Origin: RGIG5327 sp045612485
Lineage (GTDB): Bacteria; Verrucomicrobiota; Lentisphaeria; Victivallales; UBA1829
NCBI GenBank assembly: GCA_045612485.1
Contig: JAZKZE010000028.1
Coordinates: 1-33,398, forward strand
DNA: 33,398 nucleotides
Reading direction: 5' to 3'
Of this stretch, positions 1 through 7,745 are shown piece by piece (the first letter of the stretch is position 1; the number at the start of each line of letters is the position of its first letter). The notes beneath the pieces are model-generated. The model had not been told where the DNA came from. It saw nothing but the letters and a program-made list of their open reading frames with translations, and did no database searches. A program made the translations under genes and the position numbers.

Positions 1-126
1 CATAAATACTGTCAGAACTGAAGCCAATACGATCACCCCTTTACGGAAACTTCCACTCTTTTTTCCGGCGGAAGGATTTTCTTCCATATTTATTTCCCTA
101 TTTTCCTTCTTTTCCATATTTTTCAT
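1..126 (-). CDS. N-terminus of a membrane protein (3' truncated by window edge)
   Basis: Only the first 42 codons lie in the window, read leftwards from an ATG at 126-124, and they are open to the edge. A strong Shine-Dalgarno (GAGGAGA) sits about 7 nt upstream of the ATG, so this is a real start. The predicted protein begins with a highly charged, Lys/Glu-rich cytoplasmic tail of about 30 residues. It then enters a hydrophobic stretch (VIVLASVLTVFM) that looks like the start of a transmembrane helix. It lies 71 bp downstream of the AraC-type regulator gene on the same strand and may be cotranscribed with it, since no terminator is visible between them. The family cannot be named from this fragment; a transporter or other inner-membrane protein is possible. 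Confidence 0.6.
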   Translation of the reverse strand, partial: MKNMEKKENREINMEENPSAGKKSGSFRKGVIVLASVLTVFM

Positions 127-197
127 AAATATCTTCTCCTCTTTTTCCCTCAATATACACGCAAACACTGTAAATTACAAGTATTTTTATTTCCTCT

Positions 198-1043
198 TCA
201 GTAACCTTTCCGTAATCTTCCCGGCGGTATTTTCCGGTACTTTTTATATACTCTGGAAAAATAGTAGGGATCAGGAAAACCGCAGGCATTGGCAATCTCC
301 CCTATACGCATCTGCGGCTGTTCGTGCAGTAATTTGTCGGCATATTCCAAACGGCGCATAGTCAAAAGTTCCACAAAGGAAGGATGGTGGTTATCCCGGA
401 GCGTATGGGACAGGGAAGAAACACTTATCCCCATCTCTTTTGCGGCTTTCGCCAAGGTGAGTTTTTCCCGGAAATGTCTGCTGATATACTCATTGAGAGC
501 AATATACAAGTGATCGTCCTCTCTTGTAACCAATTCACATTTTACAATATAATCCACAAGCACTTCCAGAAGTCCGGACATCTTCTTTACCGCTTCATCA
601 TTATAATAAGGCAACTCTTCATAGGCTTTTTTCAGCAGTTCCTTTTTTGCCTTTGATCCGGCTTTTTTCAGAAGAAAAGAAGGCAGATTTTTCTGACAGC
701 GGTATTGACCGAACATAAGAAATCCCAATAATTCCCCGCCGGGGGCAACTACCGGCATCACCGATTCCCCCAGAGAAGCGTGACAGATATAGGACTCACA
801 TTTTCCGCTTGCCGCACACTTTTTTTCCATAACAGAATCAAGGGAACAGCAATCGGAATAGGAAAAATATTCGGTTTGCATCATCTTGCAGAAAGGGGAA
901 CTTTCCTCCCCCCTCCCCCGTCTTACGGGAACGCCATCCCGGTCAAAAAAAACGATATGCACATTCATAACTGTGGCAAAATCATCCAGCAATTTCTGTA
1001 CCCGTTCTTTCAGAATAAGGTTGAAAGAGAGTTTTTGCATCAT
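198..1043 (-). CDS. PocR-type sensory domain / AraC-family transcriptional regulator
   Basis: A 281-residue regulator. Residues about 10-165 resemble the PocR ligand-binding domain: a Cys-rich middle part (Cys52, 65, 66, 76, 82, 87) followed by a P-V-V-A-P-G-G-E-L-L-G-F-type strand. Residues about 180-281 are an AraC DNA-binding domain with two helix-turn-helix units near 196-216 and 246-268, the second within the classic I-A-x-A-C-G-F-x-D-x-x-Y-F-S-R motif. The start at 1043 has an AGGA ribosome binding site 7 nt upstream. PocR domains in other bacteria bind small hydrocarbon or polyol-like ligands. The gene is divergent from a Gfo/Idh/MocA dehydrogenase and an epimerase, so it probably controls that sugar or polyol pathway and possibly itself. 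The target is inferred, the domain assignment is firm. Confidence 0.88.
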   Translation of the reverse strand: MMQKLSFNLILKERVQKLLDDFATVMNVHIVFFDRDGVPVRRGRGEESSPFCKMMQTEYFSYSDCCSLDSVMEKKCAASGKCESYICHASLGESVMPVVAPGGELLGFLMFGQYRCQKNLPSFLLKKAGSKAKKELLKKAYEELPYYNDEAVKKMSGLLEVLVDYIVKCELVTREDDHLYIALNEYISRHFREKLTLAKAAKEMGISVSSLSHTLRDNHHPSFVELLTMRRLEYADKLLHEQPQMRIGEIANACGFPDPYYFSRVYKKYRKIPPGRLRKGY

Positions 1044-1074
1044 ATTTTTATCCTATTTTGCATCACTTTTGCAT
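1033..1074. promoter_or_regulatory. Phased TTTTGCAT repeats, candidate operator
   Basis: Three exact TTTTGCAT copies lie at 1033-1040, 1056-1063 and 1067-1074. The spacings of 23 and 11 bp put all three on the same helix face, as is common for AraC-family half-sites. The first overlaps the regulator's start codon and the others lie in its leader, so binding could autorepress it. The operator role is inferred. Confidence 0.4.
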
Positions 1075-1095
1075 TTTAATCCATTTTTTTGCCAT

Positions 1096-1125
1096 ATAAT
1101 CTATTGCAGAATCTGTATTTGTCAA
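1096..1125 (-). promoter_or_regulatory. Sigma-70-like promoter of the AraC-type regulator
   Basis: On the minus strand a perfect -35 TTGACA (1125-1120) is followed after 18 nt by GATTAT (1101-1096), four of six matches to TATAAT. Transcription would start near 1089, giving a leader of about 45 nt that contains two of the TTTTGCAT repeats. It overlaps the opposing promoter, so the two cannot easily be occupied together. Confidence 0.5.
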
Positions 1126-1132
1126 GTATAAT
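1104..1132 (+). promoter_or_regulatory. Sigma-70-like promoter of the dehydrogenase/epimerase operon
   Basis: TTGCAG (1104-1109), a 17-nt spacer and a perfect TATAAT (1127-1132). The expected start is near 1139, leaving a leader of about 38 nt before the ATG at 1178. The -10 lies just beyond the -35 of the divergent promoter and the -35 lies beside the other -10, so the two polymerase sites overlap head to head. Confidence 0.65.
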
Positions 1133-1177
1133 ATCTTCCGGAAAATAAATCTTTCACCAAACAAAGGAGATATTATC

Positions 1178-2218
1178 ATGGAAAAAGTACGGATCGGTCT
1201 TATCGGGCTGGGTTTTATGGGAAGCACACACTTCGGTATCCACAAAGCAAATCCGGATGCCGTCATAACCGCATTGGCGGATGTGGATGAAAAAAAACGC
1301 AAGGGGGATATTTCTTCGGTAGCCGGCAATATCGGAAATGCGGATAATTCCAAGCCCCTCGATCTTACCGGGATCAAAGTATATGAGTCAGGCTTTGATC
1401 TTATCAATGACCCCAACGTGGATATGGTGGATATCTGTGTCCCCACTCCCTACCATGCGGATCTGGTGAAAGCTGCCATTGCGGCAAAAAAATATGTCTT
1501 TTCCGAAAAGCCTCTCTGCCGGAATCTGGAAGAAGCCTCGGAACTGGCAAAAGCAGTGAAAAGTGCGGAAAAATATGTAAACTTCGGTCTTTGTGTCCGT
1601 GCCTGGCCGGAGTATGATTATCTGAAAACAGAATATAAGAAAGGCTCCTTCGGGAAAGTTCTTTCCGCCACATTCCGCCGTCTCTCCCCCTCCATTGCCG
1701 GGAAACACTGGGAAGACTGGTTCATGGATGGCAAACGCTCCGGCGGAGCTTTACTGGATATGCATACCCACGATACGGACTTTATCGTTTACATGCTTGG
1801 CAGACCCAATGCAGTAACAAGTATCGGCAGAAGCATCGTCAGCAGGGAAAACGGGATCGATCATGTGATCACCTTCTATCATTACGATGACGGAACGGTC
1901 GTTGAAGCCGAAGGCTGCTGGGGCGCCCCCTCCACAACTCCCTTTGAGATGACCTTCCAGGTTATCTGCGAAAAAGCCACCATCCGGCTTATGGCGGAAG
2001 GGTTCAAGATCTACTGGAACGATGGAAGGATCGAATCCCCCTCCGTGGAAGCAACCACAGGCTGGCATGTGGAACTCAAATATTTTGTGGACTGCATCAA
2101 AAACAATATCGTTCCCGAACGTTTCCAGACCTTTGACTCCATTCTTGATGCCTTCAAAGTTACTGCCGCAGAACAAACTGCTGTGGAAACCGGAAAACGC
2201 GTAGAGATCGCTTACTGA
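1178..2218 (+). CDS. Gfo/Idh/MocA family oxidoreductase
   Basis: A 346-residue NAD(P)-dependent sugar or polyol dehydrogenase. The N-terminal Rossmann fold shows G10-L-G12-F-M-G15. The family motif E110-K-P-L lies near residue 110. The catalytic-side motif G189-G-A-L-L-D-M-H-T-H198-D in the C-terminal alpha/beta domain supplies the usual histidine. Length is normal for the family. AAGGAG lies 7-8 nt before the ATG and an excellent promoter lies upstream. A ketose epimerase gene follows after 14 bp, so the two probably act on one carbohydrate, as in inositol or uronate-like pathways where Gfo/Idh proteins pair with TIM-barrel isomerases. The substrate cannot be told from sequence. Confidence 0.92.
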   Translation: MEKVRIGLIGLGFMGSTHFGIHKANPDAVITALADVDEKKRKGDISSVAGNIGNADNSKPLDLTGIKVYESGFDLINDPNVDMVDICVPTPYHADLVKAAIAAKKYVFSEKPLCRNLEEASELAKAVKSAEKYVNFGLCVRAWPEYDYLKTEYKKGSFGKVLSATFRRLSPSIAGKHWEDWFMDGKRSGGALLDMHTHDTDFIVYMLGRPNAVTSIGRSIVSRENGIDHVITFYHYDDGTVVEAEGCWGAPSTTPFEMTFQVICEKATIRLMAEGFKIYWNDGRIESPSVEATTGWHVELKYFVDCIKNNIVPERFQTFDSILDAFKVTAAEQTAVETGKRVEIAY

Positions 2219-2232
2219 AAAAAGGAGCAAAA

Positions 2233-3090
2233 ATGTATAAAGCATTGAATTACTGGGTATTCGGAGGCTTTGACGCACAAAAGACTCCTTATGAGTTTAT
2301 TGATTTTGCAGCGGAAAAAGGACTTGACGGTGTGGAATTTACCGTCGGCGATGTTCTTCCCGTTGACATCACAGAAGAAGAGTGTAAAAAAATCGCTGCC
2401 TATGCTGCAAGTAAAAAAGTCGGTTTGCGTACCCTTGCCTCCGGTGCCGGCTGGGGCTGCAATATCGGGGCGGCAGATGCAGAAGAACGGGAAAATGCCA
2501 TTTCCTTTACAGAAAAATATCTCCATATTGCCAAATGGATCGGTGCGGAAACCATCCTTGTCGTTCCCGGAGCAACCCGGATCGCCTGGGACCCCTCCCG
2601 TCCGGTGATCCCCTATAAGCAGGTGTGGGATAATGCTCTTGCCTCACTCAAAAGACTTGTCCCCCTTGCAGAAAAACTCCATATCAATATTGCATTGGAA
2701 AATGTCTGGAACCGTTTTCTCATTTCCCCTATGGAATGGAAATATTTTCTGGATACGGTAAACAGTAAAAATGTGGGGATCTACTTTGACGCAGGAAACG
2801 CCTGTCTAAACGGCCGTCCCCAGGACTATCCGGAAATTCTGGGAGAATACATCAAAGCTGTCCACCTGAAAAACTTTGAAGAAAGCGATTGTGCCGGAGG
2901 TCTTCACGGATTCGGGGATGATCTCCATAAAGGTGTTCTGGATTATCCCGCATTGTTTGCGGAACTGGATAAGATCGGTTACAAAGGCACATTCACTGTG
3001 GAAATGATCCCCTTCTCCCGTCTGCCGGATCTGGTTCTGCCGGATCAGGCTCTTGCCGAAAAGGTGACAGACCAGCTCCTTGCGCTGTAA
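2233..3090 (+). CDS. Sugar isomerase/epimerase, xylose-isomerase-like TIM barrel
   Basis: A 285-residue protein of the AP-endonuclease-2/xylose-isomerase-like TIM-barrel superfamily. The four expected metal ligands are visible: E156 in ALENVWNRF, D186 in YFDAGN, H211 in VHLKNF and E257 in TVEMIPF. This spacing matches the divalent-metal tetrad of ketose 3-epimerases such as D-tagatose 3-epimerase, so a ketose epimerase or related isomerase is the best reading; 2-keto-myo-inositol dehydratase (IolE-like) is an alternative. AAGGAG precedes the ATG, and the gene starts 14 bp after the dehydrogenase, forming an operon with it. A strong terminator follows. Confidence 0.85.
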   Translation: MYKALNYWVFGGFDAQKTPYEFIDFAAEKGLDGVEFTVGDVLPVDITEEECKKIAAYAASKKVGLRTLASGAGWGCNIGAADAEERENAISFTEKYLHIAKWIGAETILVVPGATRIAWDPSRPVIPYKQVWDNALASLKRLVPLAEKLHINIALENVWNRFLISPMEWKYFLDTVNSKNVGIYFDAGNACLNGRPQDYPEILGEYIKAVHLKNFEESDCAGGLHGFGDDLHKGVLDYPALFAELDKIGYKGTFTVEMIPFSRLPDLVLPDQALAEKVTDQLLAL

Positions 3091-3097
3091 AAAATAT

Positions 3098-3125
3098 TTG
3101 AAAAAGTATATTTTGCCATTATATT
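3098..3125 (+). promoter_or_regulatory. Possible promoter of the phosphodiesterase gene
   Basis: TTGAAA (3098-3103), a 16-nt spacer and TATATT (3120-3125). Transcription would begin near 3132, inside the 5' arm of the upstream operon's terminator, so transcripts from here could not fold the full terminator. The arrangement makes sense but rests on matches alone. Confidence 0.35.
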
Positions 3126-3164
3126 AATCCTGCTGTATGCTCTCTCATGCAGCAGGATTTTTTT
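3126..3164 (+). terminator. Rho-independent terminator of the dehydrogenase/epimerase operon
   Basis: A 14-bp stem (arms 3126-3139 and 3146-3159, one G-T wobble) with a CTCTCT loop, followed by a run of T residues to 3164. It lies 35 bp after the epimerase stop codon. Confidence 0.85.
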
Positions 3165-3176
3165 GCAGGAGAAATT

Positions 3177-4973
3177 ATGAAAAAAGTGGAATTGATCGTT
3201 ATCGGACTTGACGGAGCTGTAAGCAATTATATTGTCAAAAAAGCAGCAAAGGGGATATTGCCCAATTTTGCCAGACTTCTGAAAAGAGGGACCCTTCTTT
3301 CCGATCTGCGCCCGCCCCATCCAACCATTACCCCGGTATGCTGGAGTGCATTTATGACTGGAGCGTCTCCCGAAGCAAACGGGATCATTTCCGATCAACT
3401 GCATCTTCCCGGAACCCATTTATCTGAAACCGTTTCCGCATATCACGGAAATTATCTCACAGCAGAAAGATTCTGGGAAAGTGCCGCAAAAGCAGGGAAA
3501 ACATCTCTCATAGATACTCTTCCTGTTTCCGCGCCCGTAAAAAGTCCCCTTGTGCGTCAAGTGGAAGGAACTTCCTGCAATCCGGGACGCATGATCCTGC
3601 CTGACGGAACAAAAGAATATACAGACATTCCCCAGCAGGTCTGGCTTTTTGATAAAAACAATATTCCGGTACAGAAACTGGAAAACTGTATATTTCCCTC
3701 TTCAAAAGCAGAACTCACTGAAAAGGGAAAATACCTTCTGCATACTTCCATGACTCTCCCGGAATGTAATTATCACAAGTTTCTCCCCTTTTTCTGGGAG
3801 GTGGAAGAAAAGGAAAATACCTTTTTTCTCGTTACGGAAGATAAAAAGCTCCCCCTTCTTCCGGGGGAATGGTCGTTGCCGGTCACAAGAAAACTTCCTG
3901 CAGAAAATGGAGAAAAACTTCCCCTCACCTTCCGTTTTTCATTACGGAAACTGGAGAAAGGCACTCTTCTTTTTGCATCGGCAGCCTGTTACATCAAAGA
4001 AAGGATCTTTCCGGAATCCTTTGCAGAACTTTTTGAAGATATGCCACCCACTCCTGTTCACAAGGAATATATCTTTTTTAATGATCCGATCCTGCACCCA
4101 TTGTGCATAGATTCCTGGCTCTTCCACAATGAATGGCATAAAGAAATGTTCCGCAGGGCGTTGAAACAGGAAAGAAGCAATATTCTTGTCACATATATGG
4201 GGGATATTGATACGGTCAATCATCTGGCATGGTCCAAATATGTAAAGGCAAAAGAGAGCAGTAAAGAAGAATACACACGAATTGAAAAATATGTGGAGGA
4301 GATCTATAAGGCAGCTGATGATCATATAGGATTCTTTCTGGATGAGATCGCAGAAGAAGATACAAGTATTCTTGTTCTTTCCGATCACGGTTCCATCGGG
4401 GTAAAACAGGAAAGAAGTATCAATCTTGCCTTGCATAAAGGGGGATTACTGGAATTTTCCGATGCAGACAAGAGAGTGATCGACTGGAAACATACCAAAG
4501 CAGCCCTTTGCGGATGCGGTCATATTTTTGTCAATCTTCAAGGCAGGGAAAAAGAAGGGATCGTTCCGCAGGAAGAGTATGAAAAAACCGTTGGAAGGAT
4601 CATTACCGCCCTACAGGATCATTGCAGAAATGAAGACGGAACTTCTTATCTTGCTTTTGCAGTCCGTAAAAAAGAGGCCGGATTTTTCGGTCTCGGCGGA
4701 GAATATTGCGGAGATGTGGTCTATGGGTTGACCGCAGGAGATCACGCATCCACCGTTCATGCGGAACAGATCCCCACAGCGGAAAATACCTTCGGCAGTA
4801 TGCGTTCAACTGGTATTCTTGCCGGTAAAAACATCAAAAAAGATTTTGTACTGGAAAAAGGGGTATTTCTCACAGATCTTGCCCCCACCTTGTGTCATTT
4901 GCTCAAAATTCCGCCTCCCGCCCAAAGTAACGGGAGGATCCTTTATGAAATTCTGGAAAAAGAAAATAAATGA
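3177..4973 (+). CDS. Alkaline-phosphatase-superfamily phosphodiesterase/nucleotide pyrophosphatase-like protein
   Basis: A 598-residue metal-dependent hydrolase of the type I phosphodiesterase/nucleotide pyrophosphatase group. Superfamily landmarks are in order: first metal-binding Asp12 in GLDGA, probable nucleophile Thr52 in the TITPVCW motif followed by FMTGASPEANGI, D345/H349 in GDIDTVNH, D403-H404 in VLSDHGS, and H523/H528 near the C-terminus. The ATG at 3177 is chosen because it has AGGAGA 5-6 nt upstream; an in-frame ATG at 3147 lies inside the terminator hairpin. No signal peptide is evident, so it is probably cytoplasmic. The substrate is unknown; family members act on phosphodiesters, nucleotides, phospholipid headgroups or phosphonates. 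It appears to be transcribed alone, because a new promoter precedes the next gene. Confidence 0.85.
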   Translation: MKKVELIVIGLDGAVSNYIVKKAAKGILPNFARLLKRGTLLSDLRPPHPTITPVCWSAFMTGASPEANGIISDQLHLPGTHLSETVSAYHGNYLTAERFWESAAKAGKTSLIDTLPVSAPVKSPLVRQVEGTSCNPGRMILPDGTKEYTDIPQQVWLFDKNNIPVQKLENCIFPSSKAELTEKGKYLLHTSMTLPECNYHKFLPFFWEVEEKENTFFLVTEDKKLPLLPGEWSLPVTRKLPAENGEKLPLTFRFSLRKLEKGTLLFASAACYIKERIFPESFAELFEDMPPTPVHKEYIFFNDPILHPLCIDSWLFHNEWHKEMFRRALKQERSNILVTYMGDIDTVNHLAWSKYVKAKESSKEEYTRIEKYVEEIYKAADDHIGFFLDEIAEEDTSILVLSDHGSIGVKQERSINLALHKGGLLEFSDADKRVIDWKHTKAALCGCGHIFVNLQGREKEGIVPQEEYEKTVGRIITALQDHCRNEDGTSYLAFAVRKKEAGFFGLGGEYCGDVVYGLTAGDHASTVHAEQIPTAENTFGSMRSTGILAGKNIKKDFVLEKGVFLTDLAPTLCHLLKIPPPAQSNGRILYEILEKENK

Positions 4974-5002
4974 GATTCCTGAAAAGAATTTTCTTTTTGT
5001 AC

Positions 5003-5031
5003 TTGACAGACCTCCCATTGTATGATAAAGT
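5003..5031 (+). promoter_or_regulatory. Sigma-70-like promoter before the GNAT gene
   Basis: A perfect TTGACA (5003-5008), 17-nt spacer and TAAAGT (5026-5031, four of six). It lies in the 89-bp gap between the phosphodiesterase stop and the GNAT start and would drive the GNAT-DUF2156-oxidoreductase unit. Confidence 0.55.
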
Positions 5032-5062
5032 TAATGCCTGAAAATCCGGGGGGAGGATGATT

Positions 5063-5524
5063 ATGAAGAACGAAACGACATTTTTACGATCTTTTGATCC
5101 GGGAATCGAAGGGATCAGATTTTCTCTTGACAGAAAAATAAATCCGGCACAGGTGAAAGAATTGTATGATTTTGTCTCCTGGCTGGATGGAAGTGAAACA
5201 GAAGAAACTGTAGAGAAGATGTTCCTGAACTCTTACGCTGTGGCAAGTGCTTACAACAGTAAAACGGGGGAACTTGCCGGATTTTTCCGGGCTTTATCCG
5301 ATGGTGTGGGCGATGCCTATATGGTGGATCTGCTTGTGCATCCCTCTTACCGGAAACGGGGGATCGGCAAAGCACTTGTAAAACTTTTATCCTCTTTTCT
5401 GAAAGAACAGGGGATCACATGGATCGTCTGTATCGGAGTTCCGGGAACAGAAAAATTTTATTGCGACTGCGGCGGAAAAGTAATGGAAAAACATATTCCA
5501 CTGCGTTTTCTTGAGGAGGAATGA
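5063..5524 (+). CDS. GNAT family N-acetyltransferase
   Basis: A 153-residue single-domain GNAT protein. Motif A is clear: VHPSYR97-K-R-G100-I-G102-K, the R-x-x-G-x-G acetyl-CoA pyrophosphate loop. It is preceded by the beta4 strand AYMVDLLV and followed by a C-terminal Y/C-rich motif B region. Two ATGs compete: at 5057 the GGGAGG directly abuts the codon, whereas the ATG at 5063 has it 6 nt upstream, so 5063 is preferred. The stop codon overlaps the first possible start of the next gene, implying translational coupling with a DUF2156 protein that is itself GNAT-like. The acceptor (amino group, amino acid or peptide) cannot be predicted. Confidence 0.88.
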   Translation: MKNETTFLRSFDPGIEGIRFSLDRKINPAQVKELYDFVSWLDGSETEETVEKMFLNSYAVASAYNSKTGELAGFFRALSDGVGDAYMVDLLVHPSYRKRGIGKALVKLLSSFLKEQGITWIVCIGVPGTEKFYCDCGGKVMEKHIPLRFLEEE

Positions 5525-5526
5525 CT

Positions 5527-6453
5527 ATGGATGACAGAACATATCCTGCTTTTCTTTCTGAAGATTTCAAAGATATAACAAAGGAAAGTATTCCGGTACT
5601 GCGTCCTTTTCTCATAAATTCCAAAGAGGACAGCTGTGAATTTTCATTGACCAATCTCTACGCCTGGAAAGACTTTTGCAAAACAAAATTCCAGATATAT
5701 AATGACCGTCTTTATATCTGGTTTTCGGATGTGGATCTTCTTATTTTTACCACAGACAGGAATAAAAATAATGAACCTGCCGCAATGGAACTGTATATAG
5801 TTTCACAGGCAATGAAAAAGGCGGGTCATAAAGGCGTTTTCTATCAGGTACGGAAGGAGACCATAGAAAATGATCCCTCTTTTTCTGGATATTTCCGGAT
5901 CGAACCAAGTAAAGAAGAGACAGCAGAATATGTTTATGATATAAAGAAACTTTCTCTGCTTCCCGGACAGATCCTTGCAAAAAAACGCAATCTCATCCAT
6001 CAGTTCACAAGAGTTCATGCCAATGTGACAACAGAGATCCTTACAGAAAAAAATTGGCATAAAGCAAAACTTCTTGCAGAAAAATGGTATGACAGTTATC
6101 CCGGAAATAAAGAAGATCTTGCAGGGGAGATTGCTTCGTTATCCAATATGGAAGAGTGTTTTCTTTCTACGGGACTTACCGGGATCCTTGTGGAGGAAAA
6201 TGGCGAAACTCTTGCTTTTGCAACAGCAGGCCCCATCACTGAAAAAATCTGGACGGAAACACTGGAAAAGGCTCTTGCAGAATGTAAAGGAGCTGCCCAG
6301 TTTGCCAATAATGAATTATCAAAACTTCTGGAAAAAAGGTGTATTTATCTCAACCGGGAACAGGATCTGGGGCTGCCCGGATTACGGCAGGCTAAATTAT
6401 CCTATCTTCCGGAATTTCTTTTACAGAATTTTGTTCTGACGGCAAAAAAATAA
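5527..6453 (+). CDS. DUF2156 domain protein (LPG-synthase C-terminal-like acyltransferase fold)
   Basis: A 308-residue protein matching the DUF2156 type. It opens with a long N-terminal GNAT-like domain containing the characteristic S-L-T-N-L-Y-A-W-K motif (around residues 40-48) and a second half with S-N-M-E-E-C and VEENGETLAFATAGP strands. Related domains form the C-terminal aminoacyltransferase half of phosphatidylglycerol lysyltransferase (MprF/LysX), but here there is no membrane part, so lipid aminoacylation should not be assumed. The ATG at 5527 has GAGGAGG 7 nt upstream; the ATG at 5521 overlaps the GNAT stop and is too close to that site. It lies between a GNAT gene and an oxidoreductase gene in one transcription unit. 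Confidence 0.78.
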   Translation: MDDRTYPAFLSEDFKDITKESIPVLRPFLINSKEDSCEFSLTNLYAWKDFCKTKFQIYNDRLYIWFSDVDLLIFTTDRNKNNEPAAMELYIVSQAMKKAGHKGVFYQVRKETIENDPSFSGYFRIEPSKEETAEYVYDIKKLSLLPGQILAKKRNLIHQFTRVHANVTTEILTEKNWHKAKLLAEKWYDSYPGNKEDLAGEIASLSNMEECFLSTGLTGILVEENGETLAFATAGPITEKIWTETLEKALAECKGAAQFANNELSKLLEKRCIYLNREQDLGLPGLRQAKLSYLPEFLLQNFVLTAKK

Positions 6454-6481
6454 GCAATAAATATATTCAGGGAGAAAAATC

Positions 6482-7486
6482 ATGCATAATGGAAAATTTT
6501 GTTGTGCCTTATGGGGCTGCGGCTGGGTCGCAAGCGGACATCTGGCAGCATACCTTAAAAACAAAGATTGTGAAGTTACAGGTATCGGCAGTTCCCGCAA
6601 AGAAAGTGCCATGGCAAAAGTTGCGGAATTCGGCGGGTATGACTGGAAGATCTATAACTCTTTTGAGGAGATTCTTGAGGACAGTAAAGTAGATATCGTT
6701 TCCATCTGCACTCCCAACGATCTTCATGCACAGGAGGCAATATTGGCGGCAAAGGCGGGAAAACATATTTTTCTGGAAAAACCTGCCGCAATAAATAAAG
6801 AAGATCTGGAGCTGCTTTCCAGAGTCATTGATGAAACCCGTACAAAGACCGTCATGGGAATGGTCTTGCGTTTCAATCCTCTTTATCAGATGCAGAAACG
6901 GCTTATTGCCGAAGGGGAACTTGGAAAAATCCTCCTCGCCAATGTGGATTACTGGTTCGGCAGGGAACGGGGTTCCTGGATGCGGGAAGGAAAACGCACT
7001 GGGGGAGCTTTTGTTCTGGGCGGCTGTCACAGCGTGGACATCATCCGTTATCTGCTGGATTCGGATATCGTGGAAGTCCGCGGAGATGCCCTCCCCCCGG
7101 ACTCCTGGTATGATTACCCTCCGGCGGCAACAGCTCAAGTACACTTTGCCAATGGAGCAAAAGGGGTATTTTCCTGTACGCTGGCCGGTCACGTTCCCTA
7201 TACAGCCAATACCCATATCATTGGAGAAAAAGGCTCTATGCTCAATGATAAATTTTTCCTGAAGCGTTTTCAGGAACAAAAGGAATTTTTCCAAATCGAC
7301 ACGGGAGTAAAGAAGTCGGGAGATGTCTATTCCCACCCCTTCCCCGCCATAGTGGAGGATTTTGTCACAGCATTGAAGGAAGACCGGGAAAGCACTCACA
7401 ATGTAAGATCCATCCTCAATTCCCATAAAGCGTGTTTTGCCATTGAGCAAAGTATCCTTGACGGCGGCAAATGGATCAAAGTATAA
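6482..7486 (+). CDS. Gfo/Idh/MocA family oxidoreductase (second copy)
   Basis: A 334-residue NAD(P)-dependent dehydrogenase. The Rossmann motif is G12-C-G14-W-V-A17, the family E99-K-P-A-A motif follows strand HIFL, and the catalytic-side G181-C-H183-S-V-D186 occurs in the second domain. It is clearly diverged from the dehydrogenase at 1178, so the two are not recent duplicates. AGGGAG lies about 8 nt before the ATG, and only 28 bp separate it from the DUF2156 gene. It is the last gene before a long gene-free stretch, with the nearest good terminator at 7746-7800. The substrate is unknown. Confidence 0.9.
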   Translation: MHNGKFCCALWGCGWVASGHLAAYLKNKDCEVTGIGSSRKESAMAKVAEFGGYDWKIYNSFEEILEDSKVDIVSICTPNDLHAQEAILAAKAGKHIFLEKPAAINKEDLELLSRVIDETRTKTVMGMVLRFNPLYQMQKRLIAEGELGKILLANVDYWFGRERGSWMREGKRTGGAFVLGGCHSVDIIRYLLDSDIVEVRGDALPPDSWYDYPPAATAQVHFANGAKGVFSCTLAGHVPYTANTHIIGEKGSMLNDKFFLKRFQEQKEFFQIDTGVKKSGDVYSHPFPAIVEDFVTALKEDRESTHNVRSILNSHKACFAIEQSILDGGKWIKV

Positions 7487-7535
7487 ATACTGTATAAGTA
7501 TTTCTGAAAGTCAGGGGGGGGTTGCAAAACTGTTT

Positions 7536-7577
7536 TGTGGGGAAGAAACCTTTTTTCAAAAAGTTTTCTTCCCCACA
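7536..7577. repeat. 42-bp imperfect palindrome
   Basis: Two 21-nt arms (7536-7556 and 7557-7577) pair with one internal mismatch and one at the tip. The core arms read TGTGGGGAAGAAA and TTTCTTCCCCACA. It lies just inside the left end of the MITE-like element and would form a long hairpin in either strand's RNA. Confidence 0.8.
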
Positions 7578-7601
7578 CCCCATTTTCCAAAAACTTTCAC
7601 C

Positions 7602-7637
7602 GGAATTGCTTTTATTACTTGTAATAAAAGCAATTCC
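7602..7637. repeat. 36-bp perfect palindrome
   Basis: Perfect 17-nt arms (7602-7618 and 7621-7637) around a TT centre, the arm reading GGAATTGCTTTTATTAC. No T-run suited to termination follows, so an element-internal hairpin or protein-binding dyad is more likely than a terminator. Confidence 0.85.
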
Positions 7638-7745
7638 AATTTATTTTATATAAAAGAGATGCAACGTTTTACCTGCAATAATTTTTATTGTTGTTGTATA
7701 AATTCAAGATTGTTGATTTTTTCGACAGTAAACAAAAATTTGTAC

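Noticed and set aside
4974..5002. Terminator after the phosphodiesterase gene (GAAAA-GAA-TTTTC plus T-run)
   Set aside because: The stem is only 5 bp and almost entirely A-T, too weak to call.
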